This document shows, piece after piece, positions 1-6,254 of a stretch of 6,315 nucleotides of DNA (its first letter is position 1; each line of letters begins with the position of its first letter). The stretch lies in NCBI GenBank assembly GCA_002748505.1, contig PDSN01000038.1, forward strand, positions 1-6,315, in the 5' to 3' direction. This DNA is from Gammaproteobacteria bacterium (lineage in GTDB: Bacteria > Pseudomonadota > Gammaproteobacteria > Pseudomonadales > Halieaceae). The position numbers and the translations under genes were made by a program. Under the pieces are notes generated by a model. That model was not told where the DNA came from. It searched no databases and saw only the letters and a list, made by a program, of their open reading frames with translations.

Positions 1-157
1 TTTATACATTGGTTTTTGTTGCTATTCATGGCGTAACCCCTTGATATTGAATGTATAGTAGCAGAATGGCTGCCGTACTGGTGAAATATCCGGGTTAGTG
101 CCCGCGTCTTTGTTTCTCGGGATTGCGCAGCGATTCCCCCAAACATTGAACAAAACT
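1..157. other. Non-coding leader upstream of dnaJ
   Basis: No reading frame here resembles the end of DnaK or any other protein I recognise, so this is probably the dnaK-dnaJ or equivalent intergenic gap. A -10-like hexamer TATAGT lies at 54-59, but no good -35 box sits 16-18 bases upstream. TTGATA at 41-46 has no convincing -10 partner, and I see no sigma-32-type CCCCAT box after it. Three short complementary segments could pair in alternative ways: CGGG 91-94 with CCCG 101-104, CCCG 101-104 with CGGG 118-121, and GGGA 119-122 with TCCC 135-138. Each stem is only 4 bp, so any regulatory role is speculative. Confidence 0.5.
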
Positions 158-1291
158 ATGTCAAAACGCGATTATTACGAAGTGCTGGGTGTGTCTAAAG
201 GGGCGGACGATAAGGCGATTAAAAAAGCCTATCGTCGTATTGCGATGAAATATCACCCAGACCGCAATCCGGACGATCCCAAAGCCGAGGAGAAATTCAA
301 AGAGGCGACCGAGGCCTACGAGGTGTTGACGAGCAGTGAAAAGCGCGCCGCCTATGATCAGTACGGCCATGCGGGGGTTGACCCGAACATGGGCGCAGGT
401 GGCGCAGGTTTTGGCGGCGGTGCGAATTTCAGTGATATTTTTGGCGATGTGTTTGGCGATATTTTTGGTGGCGGTGGTCGCCGCTCCCAAGGGCCGCAGC
501 GCGGTTCTGATTTACGCTATACCCTGGAAGTGAGTCTCGAAGATGCCGTGCGCGGTAAAACCGTGCAGATAAAAGTGCCCACGCTGGTCAATTGTAAAAC
601 CTGTAAGGGCTCCGGTGCGCGCAAGGGAACATCGGCAACCACCTGTGCAACCTGTGCGGGCGCTGGTCAGGTGCGGATGCAGCAGGGCTTTTTCCAGGTG
701 CAGCAAACCTGCCCTAAGTGCGGCGGTTCTGGTAAAACCATTAACGACCCCTGTCCAGGTTGTCTGGGGCGCGGTATGGAGGAGGAGACCAAAACCCTGT
801 CGGTAAAAGTGCCGCCGGGGGTGGATACAGGTGATCGTATTCGTCTGTCTGGTGAGGGTGAGGCGGGTCCAAATGGCGGGCCCTCCGGTGACTTATTTGT
901 GCAAATCGCCGTTAAACCGCACCCGCTGTTTGAGCGCGATGGCAAAAATCTGTACTGTGAAGTGCCGATTACTTTTGTCGATGCAGCGCTTGGCGGCGAG
1001 CTGGAAATTCCTACGCTGGACGGGCGTGTGAAACTGAGAATTCCCGATGGTACGCAAACCGGTAAGTTGTTCCGTCTGCGCGGCAAGGGTGTAAAACCCG
1101 TGCGCGGCGGCAGTGTTGGTGACCTTCTGTGTCGCGCGGTGGTGGAAACGCCGGTCAATCTTACCCGCCGTCAGCGTGAGTTGATGGAGGAGCTTCGCAA
1201 CACTATGGGTGAGGGCGGTTCCAGCCAGTCACCGCGGCAGACGAGTTGGTTTGAAGGTGTGAAAAACTTTTTTGAAGATATGAAATTATGA
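158..1291 (+). CDS. dnaJ: Molecular chaperone DnaJ (Hsp40), type I
   Basis: This is a cytosolic co-chaperone that delivers unfolded proteins to DnaK and stimulates its ATPase. The 377-residue product is almost the length of E. coli DnaJ (376) and has the full type I layout. The J domain spans about residues 1-70, with the HPD motif at 33-35. The Gly/Phe-rich linker spans about 73-113 and contains FGDVFGDIFGG. The zinc domain has four CxxC pairs: C146/C149, C163/C166, C185/C188 and C199/C202. By family precedent the first and last pairs bind one zinc and the middle two bind the other. The C-terminal substrate-binding domains follow, ending in a WFEGVKNFFEDMKL tail. The ATG at 158 is chosen because MSKRDYYEVLG is the conserved N-terminus. 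An in-frame GTG at 98 would add 20 unlike residues. No clear Shine-Dalgarno sequence precedes 158. The stop overlaps the dapB start. Confidence 0.97.
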   Translation: MSKRDYYEVLGVSKGADDKAIKKAYRRIAMKYHPDRNPDDPKAEEKFKEATEAYEVLTSSEKRAAYDQYGHAGVDPNMGAGGAGFGGGANFSDIFGDVFGDIFGGGGRRSQGPQRGSDLRYTLEVSLEDAVRGKTVQIKVPTLVNCKTCKGSGARKGTSATTCATCAGAGQVRMQQGFFQVQQTCPKCGGSGKTINDPCPGCLGRGMEEETKTLSVKVPPGVDTGDRIRLSGEGEAGPNGGPSGDLFVQIAVKPHPLFERDGKNLYCEVPITFVDAALGGELEIPTLDGRVKLRIPDGTQTGKLFRLRGKGVKPVRGGSVGDLLCRAVVETPVNLTRRQRELMEELRNTMGEGGSSQSPRQTSWFEGVKNFFEDMKL

Positions 1292-2094
1292 GTTTAAGAA
1301 TCGCAATCACCGGTGCCGCTGGTCGTATGGGGAAATACCTTATTGAAACCGTGCATGCGGCAGAGGGTCTTGAAGTAAGCGCAGCACTTGAGCATACCGG
1401 CAGCAGCTTATTGGGTGCAGATGCCGGTGAATTGGCGGGTGTGGGGCGCTTGGGAGTGCCGCTTTCCTCTGGCATTGACAAGGTGATTGACGATTTTGAC
1501 GTTTTGATTGATTTCACTGTGCCCGCTGCAACGCTCGAGCATCTCATGGTTTGCGCGGATCACGGCAAATCAGCGGTAGTGGGCACCACCGGTTTTACGG
1601 TGGGTGAGCAGGCTGCCATTAACGCTCTGAGCGAGCGCATGGCAATTTGCAAATCTTCCAACTTCAGCACCGGTGTCAACCTGTGTTTCAAATTGCTGGA
1701 AACGGCTGCCGATGTGCTCGGCGGCGATTCTGATATTGAAATCTATGAAGCGCACCACCGTCACAAGGTCGATGCACCCTCGGGCACGGCCTTGAGCATG
1801 GGCGAAGTGGTGGCCAAAGCCCTTGGTCGCGATTTACGGGAGGTCGCCGTGTATGGTCGTGAAGGCCAGACCGGTGCGCGCGACAGAGACACTATCGGCT
1901 TTGCCACCATGCGCGGCGGCGATGTGGTGGGCGATCACACCGTCACCTTCGCCGCAGATGGCGAGCGCGTGGAAATTACTCACAAAGCCTCCAGTCGCCT
2001 GGCCTTCGCCCGCGGTGCCGTTCGCGCCGCAAGCTGGCTCTCCGGTAAAAAGCCCGGACTCTACGATATGCAGGATGTGCTGGGTTTGCGCTGA
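1288..2094 (+). CDS. dapB: 4-hydroxy-tetrahydrodipicolinate reductase DapB
   Basis: DapB is a cytosolic enzyme that reduces the dipicolinate precursor with NAD(P)H to tetrahydrodipicolinate, on the route to meso-diaminopimelate and lysine. The product has 268 residues, a typical length. The N-terminal nucleotide fold has GAAGRMG at residues 9-15, and GTTGF lies at 99-103. The signature EAHHRHKVDAPSGTA starts at residue 154. H156 and K160 align with catalytic H159 and K163 of E. coli DapB. ALEHTGSSLLGADAGELAG (33-51) matches the coenzyme loop, but H36 occupies the position of E. coli R39, which contacts the NADPH 2'-phosphate. The start overlaps the dnaJ stop as ATGA, so translational coupling is likely. 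Only a weak GAAGA at 1274-1278 resembles a ribosome binding site. The dnaJ-dapB order is common in Pseudomonas-like gammaproteobacteria, where carA usually follows; here it does not. Confidence 0.97.
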   Translation: MSLRIAITGAAGRMGKYLIETVHAAEGLEVSAALEHTGSSLLGADAGELAGVGRLGVPLSSGIDKVIDDFDVLIDFTVPAATLEHLMVCADHGKSAVVGTTGFTVGEQAAINALSERMAICKSSNFSTGVNLCFKLLETAADVLGGDSDIEIYEAHHRHKVDAPSGTALSMGEVVAKALGRDLREVAVYGREGQTGARDRDTIGFATMRGGDVVGDHTVTFAADGERVEITHKASSRLAFARGAVRAASWLSGKKPGLYDMQDVLGLR

Positions 2095-2171
2095 GCAGCC
2101 CTCTCGAAAACCATTGATCATCTCTCTCTGGCGTTGTCGTTTGCCTTAGCCCAGTCAGCCACATAAATAGT

Positions 2172-2201
2172 CCTTGCCAGAACCGTTTTGACTGGTTAAG
2201 G
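2172..2201 (+). other. Imperfect hairpin after dapB
   Basis: CCTT 2172-2175 pairs with AAGG 2198-2201, and CCAG 2177-2180 pairs with CTGG 2192-2195. A G-U pair (2176-2196) and a one-base bulge at 2197 join the two stems, giving about 9 bp around an 11-base loop. No T-run follows, so it is not a standard intrinsic terminator. It overlaps the -35-like box of the promoter candidate. The role is unknown. Confidence 0.3.
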
Positions 2202-2216
2202 TACTGTCATTATCAA
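2188..2216 (+). promoter_or_regulatory. Candidate sigma-70 promoter for the acyl-CoA dehydrogenase cluster
   Basis: TTGACT at 2188-2193 matches 5 of 6 bases of the -35 consensus. TATCAA at 2211-2216 matches 4 of 6 of the -10 consensus at the ideal 17-base spacing. Transcription would start near 2223, inside the inverted repeat at 2214-2247, leaving a leader of about 70 bases. The prediction rests on hexamer matches alone. Confidence 0.3.
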
Positions 2217-2247
2217 AAACATACCGAAAGTTCAAAATCGGTTTTTG
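2214..2247. promoter_or_regulatory. Inverted repeat: candidate operator, weak terminator or attenuator
   Basis: CAAAAAC at 2214-2220 and GTTTTTG at 2241-2247 are perfect reverse complements. In an alternative fold CCGA 2224-2227 pairs with TCGG 2238-2241 and the outer CAAAAA pairs with TTTTTG, giving about 10 bp with a 4-base bulge. A short GC stem between an A-tract and a T-tract resembles a weak, possibly bidirectional, intrinsic terminator for dapB. Its overlap with the -10 and start region of the candidate promoter equally suits a repressor site. The sequence does not decide between these. Confidence 0.4.
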
Positions 2248-2280
2248 GTCGCCGGTTCAGATAGTTGGCGCTGACAGTCA

Positions 2281-2286
2281 AAGGAG
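2281..2286 (+). promoter_or_regulatory. Ribosome binding site fixing the start of the first acyl-CoA dehydrogenase
   Basis: AAGGAG lies five bases before the ATG at 2292. This supports that start over the in-frame TTG at 2265, which has no such site and would add nine residues without family character. Confidence 0.8.
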
Positions 2287-2291
2287 AGCCC

Positions 2292-3470
2292 ATGGACACC
2301 CGTTTTTCCCCAGAGGAAATCGCCTTTCGCGATGAAGTGCGCGCTTTTTTTAAAGCCAGCTACAGCGACGATCTCGCCGAGAGAATGAAACACCCTGATA
2401 CCTTGAAAGCAGCGCATATTGAGTGGCAAAAATGCCTGCATAAGCAGGGTTGGATTGCGCCGAATTGGCCAGTGGAGTATGGCGGTGCGGGATGGAGCAG
2501 CACGCAAAAGTTTATTTTTGACTCCGAGCGCGCCGCAGCGGGTGTTCGCGATGTGATTCCCTTTGGTTTGCAAATGGTGGGGCCGGTAATCTATACCTTT
2601 GGCAACGAAGAACAAAAAGCGCGCTTTTTGCCGAGAATTCTAAGCAGCGATGACTGGTGGTGTCAGGGGTATTCTGAACCTGGCGCGGGCTCCGATCTGG
2701 CCGCACTGAAAACTCGCGCAGTGCGCGATGGCGATGATTATATCGTCACCGGCGCAAAAATCTGGACATCCTACGCCCAATTTGCGGACTGGATTTTCTG
2801 TCTGGTGCGCACCAGCACCGAGGGTAAGAAACAAGCGGGTATCACGTTTTTGTTGATCGATATGAAAAGTCCCGGTATTAAAGTAAACCCTATTTACAGC
2901 ATCGACAATCACCACAGTTTGAACGAGGTGGAGTTCAACGATGTGCGGGTGCCGGTGGCAAACCGCATCGGTGAGGAAAACAAGGGCTGGACCTACGCGA
3001 AAGCGCTTCTGGCGCACGAGCGCACCACGATTGCCGGTGTTTCGGACTCCAAGCGCAACCTGGCACAGGTGATTGAATTTGCCCGCAATGAAACTGGCGG
3101 GGGGAAACGTCTCTTGGACAGCCCCGCGTTTCAACAGCGTTTGTCGGCCATTGAGATCGAATTGATGGCGCTGGAGTTTACCGAACTGCGTGTGTTGGCC
3201 ACCGTGGCCACTGGGAAAGCGCCGGGTGCGGAATCGTCTTTATTGAAAATTAAAGGCACGGAAATTCAACAGGCCATTCAGGAGTTGCGTATGGAAGTGG
3301 CGGCTTACTATCAGGGCGTTTTGTACAATGATTTAAGCTCTGATGAACTGGGCCATAGTTTTGGCGCAGACGCCAGAAGGGCTTATATGTACGGTCGTGC
3401 TGCAACGGTCTACGGCGGCTCCAATGAAATCCAGAAAAATGTAATAGCCAAAGCCGTGTTGGGCTTGTAA
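2292..3470 (+). CDS. Acyl-CoA dehydrogenase family protein, probable catalytic subunit of a heteromeric enzyme
   Basis: This is a flavoprotein-family enzyme expected to introduce an alpha,beta double bond into an acyl-CoA and pass electrons to ETF. The product has 392 residues, and no signal peptide or membrane segment is visible. The N-terminal helical domain spans about residues 5-118. The flavin-loop motif YSEPGAGSD is at 127-135, followed by IWTSYAQFADW at 157-167. A Glu in AHERT (E243) aligns by eye with the catalytic Glu of isovaleryl-CoA and long-chain dehydrogenases. The more common C-terminal Glu position is Gly in YGGSNEIQ (374-381). The RxxFG and QxHGG flavin-contact motifs of the C-terminal domain are missing (about 263-340), while the next gene has them. 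That pattern, with a 16-base gap to a second family member, suggests an alpha subunit of an alpha2beta2 enzyme like FadE26/27 or FadE28/29. The substrate is unknown: steroid side chain, isoprenoid, branched or fatty acyl-CoA are all possible. Confidence 0.9.
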   Translation: MDTRFSPEEIAFRDEVRAFFKASYSDDLAERMKHPDTLKAAHIEWQKCLHKQGWIAPNWPVEYGGAGWSSTQKFIFDSERAAAGVRDVIPFGLQMVGPVIYTFGNEEQKARFLPRILSSDDWWCQGYSEPGAGSDLAALKTRAVRDGDDYIVTGAKIWTSYAQFADWIFCLVRTSTEGKKQAGITFLLIDMKSPGIKVNPIYSIDNHHSLNEVEFNDVRVPVANRIGEENKGWTYAKALLAHERTTIAGVSDSKRNLAQVIEFARNETGGGKRLLDSPAFQQRLSAIEIELMALEFTELRVLATVATGKAPGAESSLLKIKGTEIQQAIQELRMEVAAYYQGVLYNDLSSDELGHSFGADARRAYMYGRAATVYGGSNEIQKNVIAKAVLGL

Positions 3471-3473
3471 TTC

Positions 3474-3478
3474 AGGAG
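3474..3478 (+). promoter_or_regulatory. Ribosome binding site of the second acyl-CoA dehydrogenase
   Basis: AGGAG lies eight bases before the ATG at 3487, inside the 16-base gap after the preceding stop codon. Confidence 0.75.
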
Positions 3479-3486
3479 ACAGGACA

Positions 3487-4623
3487 ATGAATTTTGATTT
3501 TTCTGAAGAACAAACCATGTTGCGCGACTCCATCGCACGTTTTATTCAAGACAATTACAATTTTGAAAAACGCAGAGCAATCGCTGATTCCGAGTTAGGT
3601 TTTAACCGGGAAAACTGGCAGACGTTTGCTGACCTGGGTTGGCTGTCGGTACCTTTTGCTGAATCGTACGGCGGTTTTGGCGGCGATGCCGTCGATACGA
3701 TGGTGATGATGGAGGAGTTGGGCAAGGGGCTGGTGTTAGAACCTTATTTTGCCACAGTGGTGTTATTCGGTGATTTATTGTCGCGCGGCGGCAGTGAAGC
3801 ACAGAAAAATGCGTTTATTCCCAAAATTATTGATGGTTCTTTACAGGGTGCTTTTGCCTACCTTGAGCGGCAGAGTCGCTTTGAATTGTTTGATGTGGCC
3901 ACGACTGCACGAGAAAGCGGCGTTGGTTTTACCTTAAATGGCGAAAAGGTGGTTGTCTACAATGGCGCCAATGCGGATCAGTTAATTGTTTCGGCGCGAA
4001 CAGGCGCAGAGCAATTCGATAGCAGCGGTGTCAGCCTGTTTCTTGTGGATGCCAATGCAGCGGGCGTAGTGCGCAAAGATTATCGTCTGATGGACGGGCA
4101 AAAAGTTGCCAATATTGTATTTGAAAATGTAAGTCTCGGCAGTGACGCTCTGTTGGGTGAGCTGCATGGCGCGGCCGATATTATCGAGGCGAGTGTGTTG
4201 CAGGCCAATATAGCGCTTGCGGCGGAGGCTGTGGGCATTATGGGGCTGTTAAATGCCAAAACGCTGGAATACACCAAAACCCGCGAACAATTTGGTGTGA
4301 CGATTGGCAGCTTCCAGGTGCTTCAGCACCGTATGGTCGATACCTTTATGGCCTATGAGCAGGCCCGTTCGCTGCTGTATCGCGCAGTTACTGCACTGAC
4401 GGGTGGCGAAGAGGATGCCACTGCGGTTGTGCACGCCTTAAAGGTATTGGTAGAAAAATCCTCAAAACTGATTTTTGCTGAAGCGATTCAGATTCACGGC
4501 GGCATGGGGCTGACTGACGAACTGGATATTGGCCATTTTGCCAAGCGATTAATGATGATTAACACCACTTTTGGTAATGGCGACTATCACCAGGAGCGCT
4601 TTAATGCCTTGCAGTACGCTTAA
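3487..4623 (+). CDS. Acyl-CoA dehydrogenase-like protein, probable non-catalytic partner subunit
   Basis: The 378-residue product has the whole acyl-CoA dehydrogenase fold: N-terminal helical domain about 1-115, beta domain about 120-220, C-terminal helical domain about 230-375. The usual flavin-loop motif (T/S-E-P-x-A-G-S-D) is absent; the matching stretch reads AYLERQSRFELFD at 124-136. By alignment with isovaleryl-CoA dehydrogenase, A240 occupies its catalytic Glu position. The alternative site near the C-terminus reads FGNGDYH (362-368), with no Glu. Two motifs that normally reach across the dimer interface to a partner's flavin are intact: REQFG at 266-270 and QIHGGMG at 335-341. The protein is therefore unlikely to work alone but could complete the active site of the preceding gene's product. 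It starts 16 bases after that gene and ends 18 bases before the next, so co-expression is likely. A decayed enzyme is possible, but the open frame and selective retention of motifs argue against it. Confidence 0.88.
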   Translation: MNFDFSEEQTMLRDSIARFIQDNYNFEKRRAIADSELGFNRENWQTFADLGWLSVPFAESYGGFGGDAVDTMVMMEELGKGLVLEPYFATVVLFGDLLSRGGSEAQKNAFIPKIIDGSLQGAFAYLERQSRFELFDVATTARESGVGFTLNGEKVVVYNGANADQLIVSARTGAEQFDSSGVSLFLVDANAAGVVRKDYRLMDGQKVANIVFENVSLGSDALLGELHGAADIIEASVLQANIALAAEAVGIMGLLNAKTLEYTKTREQFGVTIGSFQVLQHRMVDTFMAYEQARSLLYRAVTALTGGEEDATAVVHALKVLVEKSSKLIFAEAIQIHGGMGLTDELDIGHFAKRLMMINTTFGNGDYHQERFNALQYA

Positions 4624-4629
4624 TACAAT

Positions 4630-4634
4630 GGAGG
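4630..4634 (+). promoter_or_regulatory. Ribosome binding site of the first SDR gene
   Basis: GGAGG lies seven bases before the ATG at 4642, in the 18-base gap after the second acyl-CoA dehydrogenase gene. Confidence 0.8.
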
Positions 4635-4641
4635 CAGCACA

Positions 4642-5445
4642 ATGAATGTCAAAGACAAAGTGGTGGTGATTACTGGCGGCGGCAAAGGCATTGGCAGAGC
4701 CCTGGCGCTGCGTTTTCACGCCGATGGCGCGGCAAAGGTGGCAGTGGCTGACCTGGATGTCGAAGCCGCCCAGGCCGTGGCAAAGCAGGTTGACGGTTTG
4801 GCGTTTGCCTGTGATGTGCGCAAAGAACAAGACATTGTCGATATGGTCGATGCGGTGCAGTCACAGTGTGGCGCGATAGATTTATTCTGTTCAAACGCGG
4901 GTATTATCGCTGGTGATGGCGAGCAGGGCTGGGCGAGCTCTGCGCCCAACGAGGTCTGGCAGGCCATGTGGGAAATCCATGTGATGTCGCATGTGTGGGC
5001 GGCGCGTGCCTGTCTGCCAAAAATGCTTGAGCGCGGCAGCGGTTATTTCTTAAACACGGTTTCGGCGGCGGGTTTGTTAAACCAGGTGGGCGACACGGCG
5101 TATTCCACCACCAAACACGCCGCCTTGGGTTTTGCCGAGGCCTTGTCCATCACCCACGGCGCCGATGGTATCGGTGTTTCGGCTCTGTGTCCCCAGGCAG
5201 TCGCTACCGATCTGATCAGCGCGGTTCCCGATGGTGGCAGCGCTGGGCTTGACGGTGTGCTTACGCCAGAGGAAGTGGCAGATACGGTAGTGCAAGGCCT
5301 GGTCGAGGAATCGTTTTTAATTCTGCCGCATCCCACGGTGGAGCAATATCGCGCTGCAAAAGCGGCGGACTATGAGCGTTGGCTTGGCGGTATGCGTAAG
5401 CTGCACCGTCAGTTTGCCACCGCTGTCAATGCAAAACTGAATTGA
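4642..5445 (+). CDS. Short-chain dehydrogenase/reductase (SDR), probably NAD(H)-dependent
   Basis: A cytosolic oxidoreductase of the classical SDR family, interconverting an alcohol and a ketone. The 267-residue product has the coenzyme motif TGGGKGIG at residues 11-18. An acidic residue, D37 in VADLD, ends the second strand and favours NAD(H) over NADP(H). D58 in CDV and NAG at 85-87 follow. The catalytic residues are S141, Y154 and K158 (YSTTK). At the usual tetrad Asn position, the alignment places H113 (WEIHVMSHVWAAR). The C-terminal part (about 190-267) is the variable substrate-binding region, with a charged tail rather than the glycine-rich end typical of FabG, so a fatty-acid-synthesis role is unlikely. 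Its place after two acyl-CoA dehydrogenases suggests it oxidises a hydroxyl group in the same catabolic route, for example on a hydroxyacyl-CoA; this is inference. The ATG at 4642 fits both the ribosome binding site and the SDR N-terminus. Confidence 0.9.
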   Translation: MNVKDKVVVITGGGKGIGRALALRFHADGAAKVAVADLDVEAAQAVAKQVDGLAFACDVRKEQDIVDMVDAVQSQCGAIDLFCSNAGIIAGDGEQGWASSAPNEVWQAMWEIHVMSHVWAARACLPKMLERGSGYFLNTVSAAGLLNQVGDTAYSTTKHAALGFAEALSITHGADGIGVSALCPQAVATDLISAVPDGGSAGLDGVLTPEEVADTVVQGLVEESFLILPHPTVEQYRAAKAADYERWLGGMRKLHRQFATAVNAKLN

Positions 5446-5447
5446 TT

Positions 5448-5453
5448 GGAGGT
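5448..5453 (+). promoter_or_regulatory. Ribosome binding site fixing the start of the second SDR
   Basis: GGAGGT lies six bases before the ATG at 5460. An in-frame TTG at 5442 overlapping the preceding stop would place this site inside the coding sequence, so ATG 5460 is preferred. Confidence 0.85.
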
Positions 5454-5459
5454 ACAGCT

Positions 5460-6236
5460 ATGTCGAGTATTGATTTGTTTAAGTTAACGGGAAAGGTCGC
5501 CCTGGTCAGTGGCGGGTCACGTGGCATTGGCGAGGCCATCTGCCACGCCTTGGCCGAGCAGGGCGCTCACGTTATCGTATCCAGTCGCAAGCTGGAAAGT
5601 TGTGAGCTTGTTGTCAAAGCGATAAAAGATAATGGTGGCAGCGCCGAGGCAAGAGCCTGTCATGCCGGTGATTTGGAAGCCATCGATGCGCTGTTTGCCG
5701 ATATTGAGCAGGCTCACGGTGGTGTTGATATTTTAATCAACAACGGGGGCACCAATCCCTATTTTGGCCCCGTAGCCGAAACCAGCCCGGAAGCCTACGC
5801 CAAAACCTTTGATGTCAATCTGCGCGGTCCATTTTTTATGAGCGCTAAGGCTGTGGCGCAAATGCAGCAGCGCGGCGGTGGTGCCATTGTTAACGTGGCC
5901 TCAATAGACGGTATCAGTGCCGGTGCAATGCAGGGTGTTTACTCCATGACCAAGGCCGCGATGATCAGCATGACCCAGTCCTTTGCCTTGGAAAACGGTG
6001 CCCACGGTATTCGGGTCAACGCTCTGTGCCCCGGTCTGGTGGAGACCAAGTTTACCGAGGTGTTTACTCAGAACCCGAAATTTGCAGCAGCGATTAAGCA
6101 CTGGCCGTTGCAAAAAGCAGCTGTACCGCAGGACATGGTGGGCGCGGTGCTGCTGATGGTGTCCGACGCCGGTGCTTGCCTTACCGGTCAAACCCTGGTG
6201 ATTGATAGCGGTGCGATGTTGACCCATGCTTTGTAG
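5460..6236 (+). CDS. Short-chain dehydrogenase/reductase (SDR), probably NADP(H)-preferring
   Basis: A second classical SDR, 258 residues, soluble, with only modest similarity to its neighbour outside the shared motifs. The coenzyme motif SGGSRGIG is at residues 17-24. The second strand ends in VSSRK, and the basic R43 and K44 suggest NADP(H). The NAG motif is replaced by NNGGTNPYFG at 94-103, which resembles the NAATNPYFG-like form of some fungal and bacterial SDRs and of DHRS4-like proteins. The full catalytic tetrad is present: N120 (DVNLRGPF), S148, Y161 and K165 (YSMTK). The C-terminus TGQTLVIDSGAML is the usual family ending. It starts 14 bases after the previous stop and is the last gene of the cluster. 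A role as ketone or hydroxyacyl reductase/dehydrogenase in the same route is inferred; FabG-like or gluconate 5-dehydrogenase-like labels from automatic annotation would not prove the substrate. Confidence 0.92.
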   Translation: MSSIDLFKLTGKVALVSGGSRGIGEAICHALAEQGAHVIVSSRKLESCELVVKAIKDNGGSAEARACHAGDLEAIDALFADIEQAHGGVDILINNGGTNPYFGPVAETSPEAYAKTFDVNLRGPFFMSAKAVAQMQQRGGGAIVNVASIDGISAGAMQGVYSMTKAAMISMTQSFALENGAHGIRVNALCPGLVETKFTEVFTQNPKFAAAIKHWPLQKAAVPQDMVGAVLLMVSDAGACLTGQTLVIDSGAMLTHAL

Positions 6237-6254
6237 TTCTTTGCTGAGCATTGT

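Larger units (their letters stand above)
2095..2291. other. Intergenic region between dapB and the acyl-CoA dehydrogenase cluster
   Basis: This is the longest non-coding gap in the window, and no small gene with a ribosome binding site is evident. The first 75 bases show nothing I can name. From 2172 onward it is dense in symmetric elements: a hairpin at 2172-2201, a promoter-like pair at 2188-2216, a long inverted repeat at 2214-2247 and the short palindrome TGACAGTCA at 2272-2280 next to the ribosome binding site. This is the likely site for ending dapB transcription and controlling the downstream cluster. Confidence 0.6.

Noticed and set aside
98..157. In-frame GTG extension of dnaJ by 20 residues
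   Set aside because: The conserved DnaJ N-terminus begins at the ATG at 158. The added residues do not match the family, and no ribosome binding site precedes the GTG.
440..460. Direct repeat TTTGGCGAT at 440-448 and 452-460
   Set aside because: It simply encodes the repeated Phe-Gly-Asp units of the DnaJ Gly/Phe linker.
667..1158. Open frame of 163 codons on the - strand inside dnaJ
   Set aside because: It lies wholly opposite the zinc and C-terminal domains of a clear dnaJ gene, and its translation shows no domain character.
2640..3134. Open frame of 164 codons on the - strand inside the first acyl-CoA dehydrogenase
   Set aside because: It is antisense to conserved coding sequence, with no ribosome binding site or recognisable motif.
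5442..5459. TTG start overlapping the stop of the preceding SDR gene
   Set aside because: The strong GGAGGT at 5448-5453 would then lie inside the gene; it is well placed for the ATG at 5460.
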